In this document: one piece after another, positions 33,801 to 43,860 of the stretch
Layout: each line of letters begins with the position of its first letter
Numbering within the stretch: the first letter of the stretch is position 1
Assembly (NCBI GenBank): GCA_019925795.1
Contig: CM034306.1
Coordinates: 49,594,758-49,658,757 of the forward strand
Source of the DNA: Dendrobium chrysotoxum
Taxonomy: Eukaryota > Streptophyta > Magnoliopsida > Asparagales > Orchidaceae
Reading direction: 5' to 3'
DNA length: 64,000 nucleotides
Made by a program: the position numbers and the translations under genes
Notes under the pieces: generated by a model
The model's input: only the letters and a program-made list of their open reading frames with translations
What the model was told of the DNA's origin: nothing
Database searches by the model: none

Positions 33801-34242
33801 CCAATTTGATTCTTGTACCCATCATTGAAAATTCTCATTGGACTCTCCTTGTTGGGAACTTGAAGACCAAAGTTTGGGATTTCTATGATTCATTACCCAA
33901 AAAAACTCACAGAGCAATTCTACCTAAAGTTGTAAGTACCATCCTGAAACTCATTAAACGAAATTACAATGGCATTCTTTTAAATTCATGGCATTTACAG
34001 ATATCCCATCTGTACGAGGACACAACTAATTCATTTGATACGGACATTCGTGGTTGGCAGATCCAAAAAATCAAACAAGCCCCAACTCAGAAGAATATTG
34101 TAGATTGTGGGATGTACGTCTGCAAATATATGAAGCTGCCATCCAACCAGAAGCAATCATATGGACTGATGTAAAAGATTGACAAGAAAATATGGCTAAA
34201 TTCAGGGCAGAATTTGCATACACCATACTAAGCACTACAATA
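30825..34242 (+). pseudogene. Ulp1-like cysteine protease gene captured by the MULE
   Basis: Blocks in order: N-terminal domain with LVHKILTKWDIRK, IPFTTDEVALILGFPNRG and SPLGYI (30.9-31.4 kb, two in-frame stops); a split continuation (IKYSEKDLSKLFGG); a Ser/Pro-rich linker; a heptad-like coiled coil (LKSLQDAYKKLIAQNKSLVK..., 32.0-32.18 kb); an acidic frame with five ~17-residue repeats (32.37-32.64 kb); a short exon; an intron filled by array 2; then the C48 catalytic domain. There the triad reads ENSHWTLL (His), WDFYDSL (Asp), and NIVDCGMYVCKYM (Cys), with Gln in PTQKN. Inactivating changes include a stop at the exon end near 33660 and a one-base loss near 34133; beyond it the other frame gives AAIQPEAIIWTDVKD and EFAYTILSTT. 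Such proteases cleave SUMO-like modifiers in relatives; here activity is lost. Confidence 0.85.
33025..33450 (+). repeat. TCGGTATT array 2, internal intron of the Ulp1-like gene
   Basis: Alternation of GGAATTACTCGGTATTAC with CGCGGCATTGGTC(G/A)GTATTAG, near 36-50 bp per unit. It is bracketed by a donor-like AA|GTGAGT at about 32976 and an acceptor-like TTCTTACAG at about 33480, so it occupies an apparent intron. A 75-residue frame across it is repeat-derived. Confidence 0.8.
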
Positions 34243-34343
34243 AAATGAAAATGTAATAACTTTTAGAATATTTTTTGTAATTGAGAATGTAAAAGAACTG
34301 CATTTCTGAGAGTAATACCAAGAGTACAACTTCAAAACATTTA

Positions 34344-37096
34344 CTAAACAAACGACGACTGAGTCCCTATATCTGCAGATGTAAAATGTACAGTTGTAGG
34401 TGTATTGTTCACTATGGGTTTCAATTTTTTGCTTTTCCTCTTTTCCCTGTGATCCTTCAATCGAGTATTTGAGATGTCCTTAGGCCGGCACTTCGTAGGG
34501 TATTTAATGTTTCTTTGTGCTCCGCCATTTCTATTGTAAACCTTGTTGTTCTCTACCTTCTTCCCTTCCATAATGCATCGAACTTTTCCTGCCATGTCAC
34601 TCATTGCAACGACCATACACTGTTCAGCATCCTCATTACTCTGTGCTTCTGTGCTTATTTGATATGCAAATATAATTTCTAAATATCATGGTATTGGATC
34701 CCTCCATCGATGGCCTGGTATTCTTTCCTATACATGTAACCTCTCGCCCAGTATAAAGATCTTTTCTTACTCTAGCTGACCATCTTGGCAAAAAATATTT
34801 TTCATGTATATTAATAATATCTAATTGCTTAATAACTCTCATGTAGTGAGAACATAATAAATCCATCATTTCAAACTTGCCACAACTGCAATGTATGTTT
34901 CCCTGAATTGAATCCAAATGAATAGTCCAATTTTACGCGTCAAATGATTTGCCTGTGTACTTGATCGTGAACGTGGATGATTCCGGTGAAGCATGATCAA
35001 TGCACAGTCCACCCACACCCTGTAAAAACTCCTCTTCAAAAAAGGTGTATAATTTTCTCGAGTAAAAACGGGCGGCTTGCTTTAATATTGAGCTGCACTT
35101 AATTATCAGTTCTATCTCTGATTGGCTGCATCTAAAATCTTCATCTTATTCGTTTCTACGCCAAGTCTTCATCACCTTCTCCAACCCCAGGAAATAATTA
35201 GTTATACAACTGGTTGGCTTCGAAATGCCATGGCAAACATGATTGGTGGATTCACTACGTTGTGTAGAAAGAATGCCAAGATTAAAATAATTTTTGTTGA
35301 ATGTTGTTGACCACTTGTGCCTAATTTTGTATAGATCATTCAACCACTAGTGATTCTGGAGGTTCCCTTCAGTGATCATTTCAGTCCAATTTTTCTCGAA
35401 CTCATCCTCCGAATCACAGTTGCTTAAACATGTATAAAATAGACCTTTCACTTTATTATTGCTATTAAAGCACCATACTTTGGAAGGAACCTTCTTGTAT
35501 ATATGTCATTAGCACAAACGATACCGTGTGTTAGGTAATGCTATCTCTATGGCCCTTGCCATTGCTTGGTCCTGATCTGTAAATATAGTTAAGGGATGTT
35601 TATTATCTATTATTCTTAAGAAAGTTCTAAACAACCAGGTAAATGACTCGATTGTCTCCTTAGATAAGAAAGCCACCCCTAATAGAACATTTTTCCCATG
35701 ATTATTAACTCCTACAATAGGTGCACAGGCTAAATTATATTTGTTAAGCCTGTAGCTAGTGTCAAAAATTATGACATCACCAAAGTAGTCGTAATCAATT
35801 CTACCCAACCCATCAACCCAAAAAAAATTCAGCAACATGTCATCTTCATCAGTTTGGACATCCCATGCAAACATGTCATCAACGACTCGTTCTTTAAACA
35901 ATTGAATAAGTGAATTTGTGTCTCCAATCTCAATCATGGCTCTTCGCTCTTTTTGAATGTAGTTGTATGCATCCCTCTTTGTGAACCGCAAATTTTCTAC
36001 ACCGCCAACTTCATTAGATAGGTATAAAATGCATCAACTATTCTGATTCGAGCTTCTGACATTGATTTTAGAACACATGCATCCTCATCACTAATGTTCC
36101 TGCATGATCTAAGCAAATGTAGATCTCCCGACTTAGCCAATTCGTGATTGCGACTTTCAATCGATTTTTGCACCATCCAAACTCCATCTTCAGACACAGC
36201 AAATCTAATCATAGCTGGACACCCGGTTCTTGTGTTTGATTTCTGATATTTAAATTTTACTTTTAAGTCAATTTCCTTTTTGAATCCTTCTTTCGAACAT
36301 ACAAAATCCTTTTTTTTTAATTTTCCTCAAATTTGGCCAGAATGAATGATGTTCTTTCTGAATACTAAAACCATAATAATGAGCATAATTATAATACATA
36401 TCATATGCTTCCTTCTCACAGCTGTAAACACCCTGTGTACAAATATAAATAAATTTCACATGCTTAAACACACGCAGCAGTAAAAAATTTACATAATCAC
36501 AACAATACCAAATCTGTACCGAGTATAAGTACCGAGTAAACAACACCTAAAATGCTTCATACCATATTTCAATACCGAGTTACTCTTACGGGTACTAAGT
36601 AATTCTGTCGGTATCGTTACAAAGATCGGTACTCGTGAATATGGATATGGTACAATACCGAGTATAACTGTACCGGGTAGCACCACCCAGTTGCAATACC
36701 GAGTAACTATACCGAGTTAATTTACGGGTACCGGACTGTGAAATAATACCGAGAAACTCTGGCAGTCTCGGTACAATGATCGGTACTAGAGAATATGCTC
36801 GGTACAGACCAATAGGATCGCCAAAAAAGTGTCGGTATTACAGATGACTCGGTAAATAAAACATGCTATTGATCGATACCGACGAATAGCAGTAATCAAT
36901 TACCAATACCATCAAAATATAAGTTGTCAAAGTATAAAGGAGGAGGTGCACACATAGTTATTGTATGTAAAGAAAAACTTATCGATATTAATTCAGAAAA
37001 ATCAACCCTACATCGGTTCTTCTTGGAACCTTCATCCGCATTAAACATTTCTTCGATCTCCTCGAACCCTTCGATGTCATCCAAAGAGAATTTCAT
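34344..37096 (-). pseudogene. FAR1/MURA-like MULE transposase
   Basis: Exon 1 (37096 downward) starts MKFSLDDIEGFEEIEEMFN, followed by an intron holding array 3. The next exon opens after ...ACACAG near 36432 with GVYSCEKEAYDMYYNYAHYYGFS, the FAR1 DNA-binding domain. A one-base frameshift near 36297 must be bridged to reach CSKEGFKKEIDLK and TGCPAMIRFAV, the zinc-binding part. The MULE core follows: FGDVIIFDTSYRLNKYN (first Asp), GVAFLSKETIESFTWLF, FTDQDQAMARAIE (second Asp), then STQRSESTNHV (candidate Glu). A SWIM finger reads CSCGKFEMMDLLCSHYMRV (CxC...CxH) and the tail is basic (TRLKDHREKRKSKK). Stops after the core inactivate it. Relatives act in the nucleus on TIR ends; FAR1 and FHY3 are domesticated members. 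Confidence 0.9.
36495..36890 (-). repeat. TCGGTA(T/C)T array 3, first intron of the transposase
   Basis: On the plus strand the motif appears as AATACCGAGTAA and GTACCGAGTA, so it reads TCGGTATT on the minus strand, the strand of the transposase gene. It lies between exon 1 and the FAR1-domain exon. Together with arrays 1 and 2 the motif follows the gene direction in each half of the element. Confidence 0.8.
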
Positions 37097-37203
37097 TTTT
37101 TGTCTCTTCGTCTGTAATTCTTTCTCAGCGCTCTTTTGAACCCTAAATATTGTATAATGTCTACTGAATAGTTCACCAAAAGTTATTAACCCTAAAGAAA
37201 ATG

Positions 37204-37371
37204 GCGCGTAATTTATTTTTTCAAGAACAATCCGGGACGGGTCGTTGGGCCGAGCGAAATATCAGAATTTCAACGGAACGGGTCGCCGTGTATTCGGGTC
37301 ACTACGTGTCTCCATTACACAGGCGTCCAGATGTAGAGCTACGTCCGGACGACGTACAAATAATTTTTCCC
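37204..37371 (-). repeat. MULE right terminal inverted repeat
   Basis: Read inward on the minus strand: GGGAAAAATTATTTGTACG, GTCGTCCGGACGTAGCTC, CTGTGTAATGGAGACACGTA. Inverted counterpart of 29593-29760. The terminal G-rich, A-rich start is typical of MULE ends. Confidence 0.85.
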
Positions 37372-37944
37372 ATTTGCCTATCCTTGAAAGACTGAAGTGA
37401 GGGATGAAAATGGCAGGCTTCCTTTTTTTAACTTCAGCGTGCATTTCTCCCGAGGGATTGACTCCAGAACTCAGCAGCTCAGTCTCGGATACATGAAGAC
37501 AAAGCCGAACACTCCAGACCTCTCGGCCCGCTCTCCTATTCGCAAGGTAAAAGGGCATTCAGCTACCTTCCCTCTCACTCTCTCAACTCTCTGACAGAAG
37601 TGCCCGTCCCGCTCTGGCATTCTCGTCTCTCTAGTTCGCTAGCTCCAGGAGAAAACTGAAAAATCTTCTCTCCCTCATGCTCTTGGATGGACACGGGACA
37701 GGGCCAAATGCCTCTATCTCCCGCTCTCTCTATCTCTTTGTGTTCCCAAGGCATTATAGGCCAACCCCCTCTCCCGCTCCTCTGCCCTTGTTTGGACGGA
37801 ACTCCAGGAGACAAAGCCGCTGCGCCTCCTCTTCTCTTGACCGGCCTAGCCTCGACGACTCTCACCCTCACCAAACCTGACGCTAGGTCTCGAGCCCATT
37901 CTCGGTCCAAAGCCTCCCCCACGATTAGGTATATCCTCCTTTAT

Positions 37945-38110
37945 CTTCTTCCTAGTCTTCTTCTTCTCCTTCTCCTTCTTCTTTTTCTTCTTCCCCTTCT
38001 TCTTCTTATTCTTCTTCTATTCCTTCTTCTACTTCTTACTCCTCTTCTTCTTCTCCTACTTCCTCTTATTCTTCTTCTTCCCCGACTGCTTCTTCTTCTT
38101 CCCTATAAAA
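37945..38110. repeat. (CTT)n-rich low-complexity tract in giant LTR
   Basis: Imperfect CTT/CTC/TTC repeats over about 165 bp, matching in position the shorter CTT-rich stretch at 20275-20365 of the related LTR. Translation gives only Leu runs. Confidence 0.9.
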
Positions 38111-39179
38111 TCTGAGAATAAAACTTGCTTGAGTTTTCTTTTTCTACATATGTGCATACATACCTTCTTGTTGAGGTAATTACTACATGGATCATGAAGA
38201 TTCTTTTATAGATTGCTTAGATGGCTTCAATCAAATAGGTGTATAAACCATGACTTTTATGATGATTTGCTTTGTATGAATTTGCAAATATTGCATATCA
38301 AGTGTTTGACGAAATTCTATTGAGGAAAATTTGTGATGCTTGGATAATAGTGACCTATAAAACATAGGCTTATATATGAAGTTTTTTAATCAAATGCTTT
38401 GTGAATATATTTAGATGCAAAAAATTTCACATCATTTCCCTTCTTTGTATTTCTTGAGAATGTGAGATTAGGAATAGATATTTATGTCGAGGATGAATGA
38501 TAGTTGGCTTATTCTCTTGTTATGATTCATGCCATACATAATGTGAAGGATTGGGTTTATAGTAGATCTTAACCATGCCTTGGTAGAACTTTGTTTTCTC
38601 ATGACAACAAAAGGCAGTTTAGAAACAAGTGGCCGTAGATTGTTGCTACACTTGGCCATGAAAAGTTGGTTTCATACTGTTTTAAATTTACATACTCATG
38701 CCTTAAACTTTTGTAAGCAAGGTGTATTTGGTTTCATGTTTTAAATTTGGTAGAAGAAATTTGAAACAATATTTTATATTTACATGAAGAAAGGTATTGA
38801 TCACACATAAGGTTTTGTTTGGGAATTATTTTTGGTATTATGTTGAAATAGTTGGTATGCTTACCCTTTGAACTTCGGAAGGAATGAAATGGCATTAAAT
38901 CACTTTTCTAATTTTGGAGGATGATGTTAGGTTGGAACATGAGCATATCTAGATTCCTCTTTACTCGTTGGATCTTTATGTGAAAAGCATGTAGGAAATT
39001 ACATGAAAATGTCTCTTGAACTTTGGAGGAAAAGTTTGCATCAAAACTTCTTTCTTGTAATTGTATTTTGATTGTGTTTTAATGTCAAATTAGTTGTTTG
39101 CTTGCTACTTGGTTTGGAAAAGCATAATTTTGGTTTTCATTCTCAAAATGTGTATAGTTTCATGAATTGCTTTGTGTTG

Positions 39180-39385
39180 AAAAACTTCATGAGTTATCTT
39201 TTTGATGGAAAGTTTTATAATTTGTTTTATGTTGGAAAGCCTTATGAGTTGTTTTATGTTGGAAAGCTTTTATGATTCACCTTATGTTGGAAAATTCTAT
39301 GACTTACTTTATGTTGGAAAATCTTATAAGTTGTCTTATGGTTGGAAGACTTTATGGAGTGTTTTATGTTGGAAAAATGTCCATT
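39180..39385 (+). repeat. ~27-bp minisatellite, about seven units
   Basis: Units of the form TTTATGTTGGAAAGCCTTAT plus 7 bases repeat with drift (39205, 39232, 39260, 39290, 39317, 39342, 39372 approximately). The equivalent place in the 19.1-25.6 kb LTR does not show the same array, so it expanded in this copy. Confidence 0.75.
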
Positions 39386-40962
39386 TGGTTCATGTGTTAG
39401 GAAGCATTCATTTGGTTTGTGTTTCATATAAAAGATTCTTTTTATGGATCTAATGCAATGATGCTCTAAACTTTCTTTTTTTGGTAAGCTTCATAAGTGT
39501 TTTGGAAAAGAATTTGGAAGTGGTTGCAAAATATATTATATGCATTTGTTATCTGTTGTGATGGAGGTTTGTGTAGGATGATTTGTCATGTTTCATGTGG
39601 TCGTTCGGGAGAGATGTTGGAGTGTTATTCTTGCATTCGTTATGTGAGAGCAGGTTGTTGTTTGGAGGATGTTTAAGAGTTTGGTAGTTGGAAAGTGGGA
39701 TGTAGGGGAGTGTTGGAAATAATTATTCTCCCTTTCTCTACCCCATTCTCTCTTTTTCTTTTCCTTTTCCTTACCCCATTCTTTACTCCTTCCATTTCCA
39801 CACTTCTTGTGCCTTGGGGTGAAAATTTGGGAAAATATGTGAAATGAAAGTTCAAAAAAAAGGGGGCAAGTAATCCGAGCCGGTGTGCAAGTCTGAATAG
39901 AGGTACATAGTTATTTTAATTATTTACATATTTAATATTTACCTGCTCTAATATAACCTTTTTCTTTTTGGGATTTTTTTTTAGGAATCATCGGAGAGCA
40001 AAAGACAAGGAGCTAGTGGAGCTATCTAGACGAAGGAGCTTAGATAAATGGATATGAATACCAGTCGTCCTCATTCATTTTGTTGGGGGTGCTATGGGCA
40101 GAACCACCGGGTCATAGTCCCCGGTGTTATAAGTTTTCTCAAAACTTAGATATCCCTTAGGGAGCCCTTTTTGTGTGCGCGCCCCTGACTTTAGGTCCTT
40201 GTAGCAACTTCAATCTTTCTTATTAGGATGGTTTTATTTATTTTAGAACCCTAAACCTATTTACACACATGTGTATGTCTGAAGGGTTAGAAATAAATTC
40301 TTGTTCATCTCATACAACACTAGTGGCATTTAAGGATAAAAATCAAGGATTAAGTCTTAGAAAACTTAGACTTGAAATACATGCCCCTTTGTGATAGAAA
40401 CACAAAATATAGAAAACTTAGTGACATGTTATCTTAGGATTAATGTGTCATAATTTAACCATAACTAATCAATAGAACTAATAGTAACCTAAATAAAATG
40501 CATGAAAACATTTAACTCTCATTTATCAAATCATAATTAATATATATAATCATTAAATGGTGAAATTTGAACATATGCTTAGATTAAATCTAAATCAACA
40601 TATTAATCACCCCTTAATTAAATATTAACTAAATTAAATTCAAAAGTTATAAAATAAATTGAAAATAAAGAGAATAAACCTAAATCAAAATATTCAAGAA
40701 TGGAAAACTTATATAACTTAAATTCTAATTCATTAAATCTCATCATAACTAATTACATATACTATCTGAAACTCTTCAAAATGGAACTAAATGACAACCT
40801 AAAGATTAATAACCTAAATAAAAAAATAAGCAAAGGAAGAGATTAATTGGAAGTTCAACATAATTCAAAATTTCAAAGATCTAATTACTAATTCAAAATT
40901 TGATCAAACTATAAATAAGTCTTTTAAAAAATCAATCAAATAACCCCTTAATATATAACAAG

Positions 40963-41078
40963 CATTCTAAAGATGAAGTTTTTAGGATGGACTACTTCGA
41001 GCTGTAGGGCTAAGTGTCCTAAAGAGGCCAGGTCCTCGAGCCTGATCGCACAACGCCACGAATGGATTCAATGGAGTG
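40963..41078 (+). other. Putative multi-branch structured module, unit a (third LTR-X copy)
   Basis: Outer stem CATTCTA with TGGAGTG pairs at every position if G-U is allowed, although two bases differ from the second copy. The arm TTAGGAT pairs with GTCCTAA and the hairpin CGCACAACGCCACG is partly kept. Confidence 0.5.
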
Positions 41079-41141
41079 TCAAACTTTAAAATTAATTGAT
41101 TGTTAATAATTTAACTAAATAAAAATTCTTAACTTAACTAT

Positions 41142-41244
41142 ATCAACTTGATTTTTAGGATGGACTATTTCGGGATGTGAGGCTAAGTATCCTAAGGAGG
41201 CCTGGTCCTCGACCCTGATGGCACAACGCTTCGAACCAGTTGAT
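41142..41244 (+). other. Putative multi-branch structured module, unit b (third LTR-X copy)
   Basis: Outer stem ATCAACT with AGTTGAT is perfect and the arm TTAGGAT pairs perfectly with ATCCTAA. The terminal GTGGC hairpin is damaged (gatggcacaacgcttcg). It starts 179 bp after unit a. Confidence 0.5.
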
Positions 41245-42975
41245 AGCAAATTTAATTAAATTAACCTCTTAACCTGATAATAAATTATTTAATTTATTAA
41301 CCCTTGACCTCTAATCAACTAAATTAACTCAATTAGTTACTACTGGATAACTCAGGCCTACAAGGCTATTAAGTTAGCCCCAAGGATGGTGAAATAAACC
41401 TCACAGTCTCGGTGAGCAACAAATGTAGTAATCACTAAATACTAAAAATGAACTCTTAAAATCAACATTAAAATATTAATATTTAAACTTAAACCAAAAT
41501 TTCCCTTCAGTATTTAACAAATAAAATTATAAATAACTTGAATAAGTTATCCTAAATAGGACATATCCAAAACAACATAGCTTACTACACACACCTAGAT
41601 CTATTTGTTAGGACACTACTTCTAGCTTTAAGTTAGGTCGATATTTTTTTTCTGTCTCTATGATGTGATGATTTATATGTGAAACATGTGTTAGTTAATT
41701 TATTGTTGATTGTGTTAGCTTCTATAATGATTACAATGATTATTATTATTTATTCTTTGTGATATGATGAACAATAGATTACCCATAAATAAGGAGTGAT
41801 TTGGATGCTCACGATATTTTCTATAGGTGACCATGCTTATGTAGGGCTATAAAAGAGGGCTAAATTAAATGTTATAAATTGATATATTCACTATAGGTGC
41901 TTCAGAATGCTTAGCCCTCTAATAAAAAAATATGGCCAAGCTTATAGGTTGCTAAAAATGAGCAACTAATTATTTTGAGATTTCTATGAATGTGATATTT
42001 ATATAAATTGCTTACTAACATATAAGAGTATATATTCTTTTTCTTTTTAAAATATAATTTGATTAAGAGTTTGTAAAAGTCTGTAAAATGAGGTATTTTA
42101 ATAAGATATTATGAATCTAAAGAGAAAAGAAAGTCCCTTACAAGAAATTACTTTTCATTTGGATATTCTATTAATGATGAACCATAAGAAGACTGAAGGA
42201 AGGCGGCCAATATAAGGATCAAGAAGATGAAGATCAAGACTAAAATGCCACATTTTAAGACTTGCATCATTCTATAAGATTAGAACCCATGTTGTTATCG
42301 GTGGAGCCTAACCACCATTACTTTTATGTAGATCTTAGGTTGTATATTAAATGGCATTTTTCATGGATTTTTGATTTGATGTGATGATCTGTTTACTTTA
42401 TTTGCGCAGTAAAAATAGTATGCTTTTTATAAGTTTCTTTTTTGCATAGGCATGTTCTTGAATTTTGTTAGACTCTTAGGGATAAAACTCTTCTACTCAT
42501 AATTAAAATTAAAATATTAGAAATTAAATAACATAAAAAGATAAATGATCCAAGGAATAAGCCGGAGGTTGTCTGGGGTTGCATGTAGATTAATGCATTT
42601 TTCTGGTCTTATTTAGATACTTCTCTGGCTGAGAGTAGAGTTCAGATAATCTGACCTATGAGGCTGAAGTGCTGAACCTGAGGAAGCCTAGTCTTCTAAA
42701 AAATTATTTTATAAGTTTTTTTAAAATTTCATGCATTTTTATTTAAAAATTTTGACTAGCATGCATTACATTAGAAATAAACTAAAATTAAAATTTAATT
42801 GCATTAGTCTCAGATGCATAACACCATTCATAAGTATAATGCCACTTAGGAACTTCTCTAGATGTTGACCTTAAATTTCAAAAACTCAACCACCCACTCA
42901 TCTTTCATAAATACCGAACATCATAGATTTTATGCGATTATGTAGTAAGTATATTTTTTGATTGAAGAAATGCTC

Positions 42976-43210
42976 ACTTTACTAAATATTTAACATATAT
43001 AATAATGCAAATTTAAGAAACTTAATTACAAAAAAAAATTCTTCTATTCTTAATTTTAAATTTTTGTAACGATTTTTATAGTAATATAATACAATAATTT
43101 CTTTTACAAAGATTAATAATTTTCAACTACTACAAAAAAATTAAGACAAATAATTTTTAGATATGTTAAATAGTTTTAGACTATATCATACTCATTTATT
43201 TTGAAATAAC
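42976..43210 (+). repeat. Second copy of the AT-rich repeat at 3568-3806
   Basis: Nearly identical to 3568-3806 and ends abruptly at 'gaaataac'. It marks the break of the truncated LTR-X copy. Confidence 0.85.
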
Positions 43211-43860
43211 TAGAAGAAATGATGGAAAAATCAATAATAAGATGGCTAGACAAAATTCAGGTCAAAGTATTAGGAAAAAAATAGTAGAACAAAAGCAACA
43301 TTGATAGGAAAAGCATAAGAAAATTTGCACATAATGATTTAACACAAGATGTATCAGAGTATCACTAAACAAAAAATAATGGAAAATGGAGATCCATAAG
43401 GAAAACAAAAAATAATGGGAACAATAATAGAAAGCAATCTTGAAAATGAAATTGAGTAACACATTTCAGGCTTTTGAGTCATCCGAGCTTGCCAAACAGC
43501 AACAATGATGCTTGGACAAATTTTTGTATGAGGTCATCAGGACCTTTCAAGTTCCTGAATAAGTATCTAGTGATTGACAGCAATCCAACTGTTAATCATC
43601 TAATACCCTATCAATCATACATTCAATCTTTAGATACCAATCAATCTATCAGCTATATATTAAACCTATATTAAATCACTCAATTATTCAGTTCAATCAA
43701 TCAATCCTTTAATCAATTAAGCTTTCATTCAATTTCAAATGCCTTCAATCAATCTAGCAATCAATCAATCAATCAATGTATATCTATAAGTTGCAGGTTG
43801 GCACTATAATCAATTGACCTAATACACTGCCTAGCTTAGTGTACCGGTCATTATTGACCC
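43211..43860. other. Unassigned DNA with short TCAA repeats
   Basis: Contains an imperfect (TCAA)n stretch at about 43680-43780. No coding match or repeat partner was recognised. The start of the next giant LTR must lie near its right end but no TG-start with matching flank could be chosen. Confidence 0.4.

Larger units (their letters stand above)
29593..37371. mobile_element. MULE carrying Ulp1-like and FAR1-like transposase pseudogenes (7.8 kb)
   Basis: Terminal inverted repeats of about 110-170 bp bound a segment with two convergent genes: a Ulp1/C48 protease-like gene on the plus strand (30825-34242) and a FAR1/MURA-like transposase on the minus strand (34344-37096). Mutator-like elements carrying a Ulp1-like gene are known from several plants (Kaonashi-type elements and the melon element CUMULE). 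It sits inside an LTR-X copy whose homologous halves flank it. The expected 9-bp target duplication is unclear: 'tcaatttgt' on the left and 'atttgccta' on the right share only atttg. Both genes are broken. Confidence 0.85.
29039..42950 (+). mobile_element. Giant LTR (LTR-X), split by a MULE, 3' truncated
   Basis: Begins TGTTGACCTCATTTTT, parallels 19105-19600 for about 550 bp, is interrupted by the MULE at 29593-37371, then resumes and follows the 19.6-24.84 kb LTR to 'gattttatgcgatta' at about 42945. There it stops and the 240-bp AT-rich repeat takes over, so the last ~750 bp of the LTR are missing. Compositional frames (a poly-Leu frame over 37687-38115, and a frame over the minisatellite near 39.2 kb) should not be read as genes. 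Confidence 0.75.

Noticed and set aside
29584..37380. Perfect 9-bp target duplication for the MULE
   Set aside because: Flanks tcaatttgt and atttgccta share only atttg in shifted register; not convincing.
37687..38115. 142-codon open frame with a leucine-rich end
   Set aside because: It arises from the CTT-rich tract of the giant LTR; composition alone explains it and the related LTR does not keep it.
19105..42950. Reading the 19.1-kb and 29.0-kb LTRs as the two LTRs of one element
   Set aside because: The 29.0-kb LTR begins inside a Copia pol fragment and no polypurine tract or LTR-X interior precedes it, so two separate insertions fit better.
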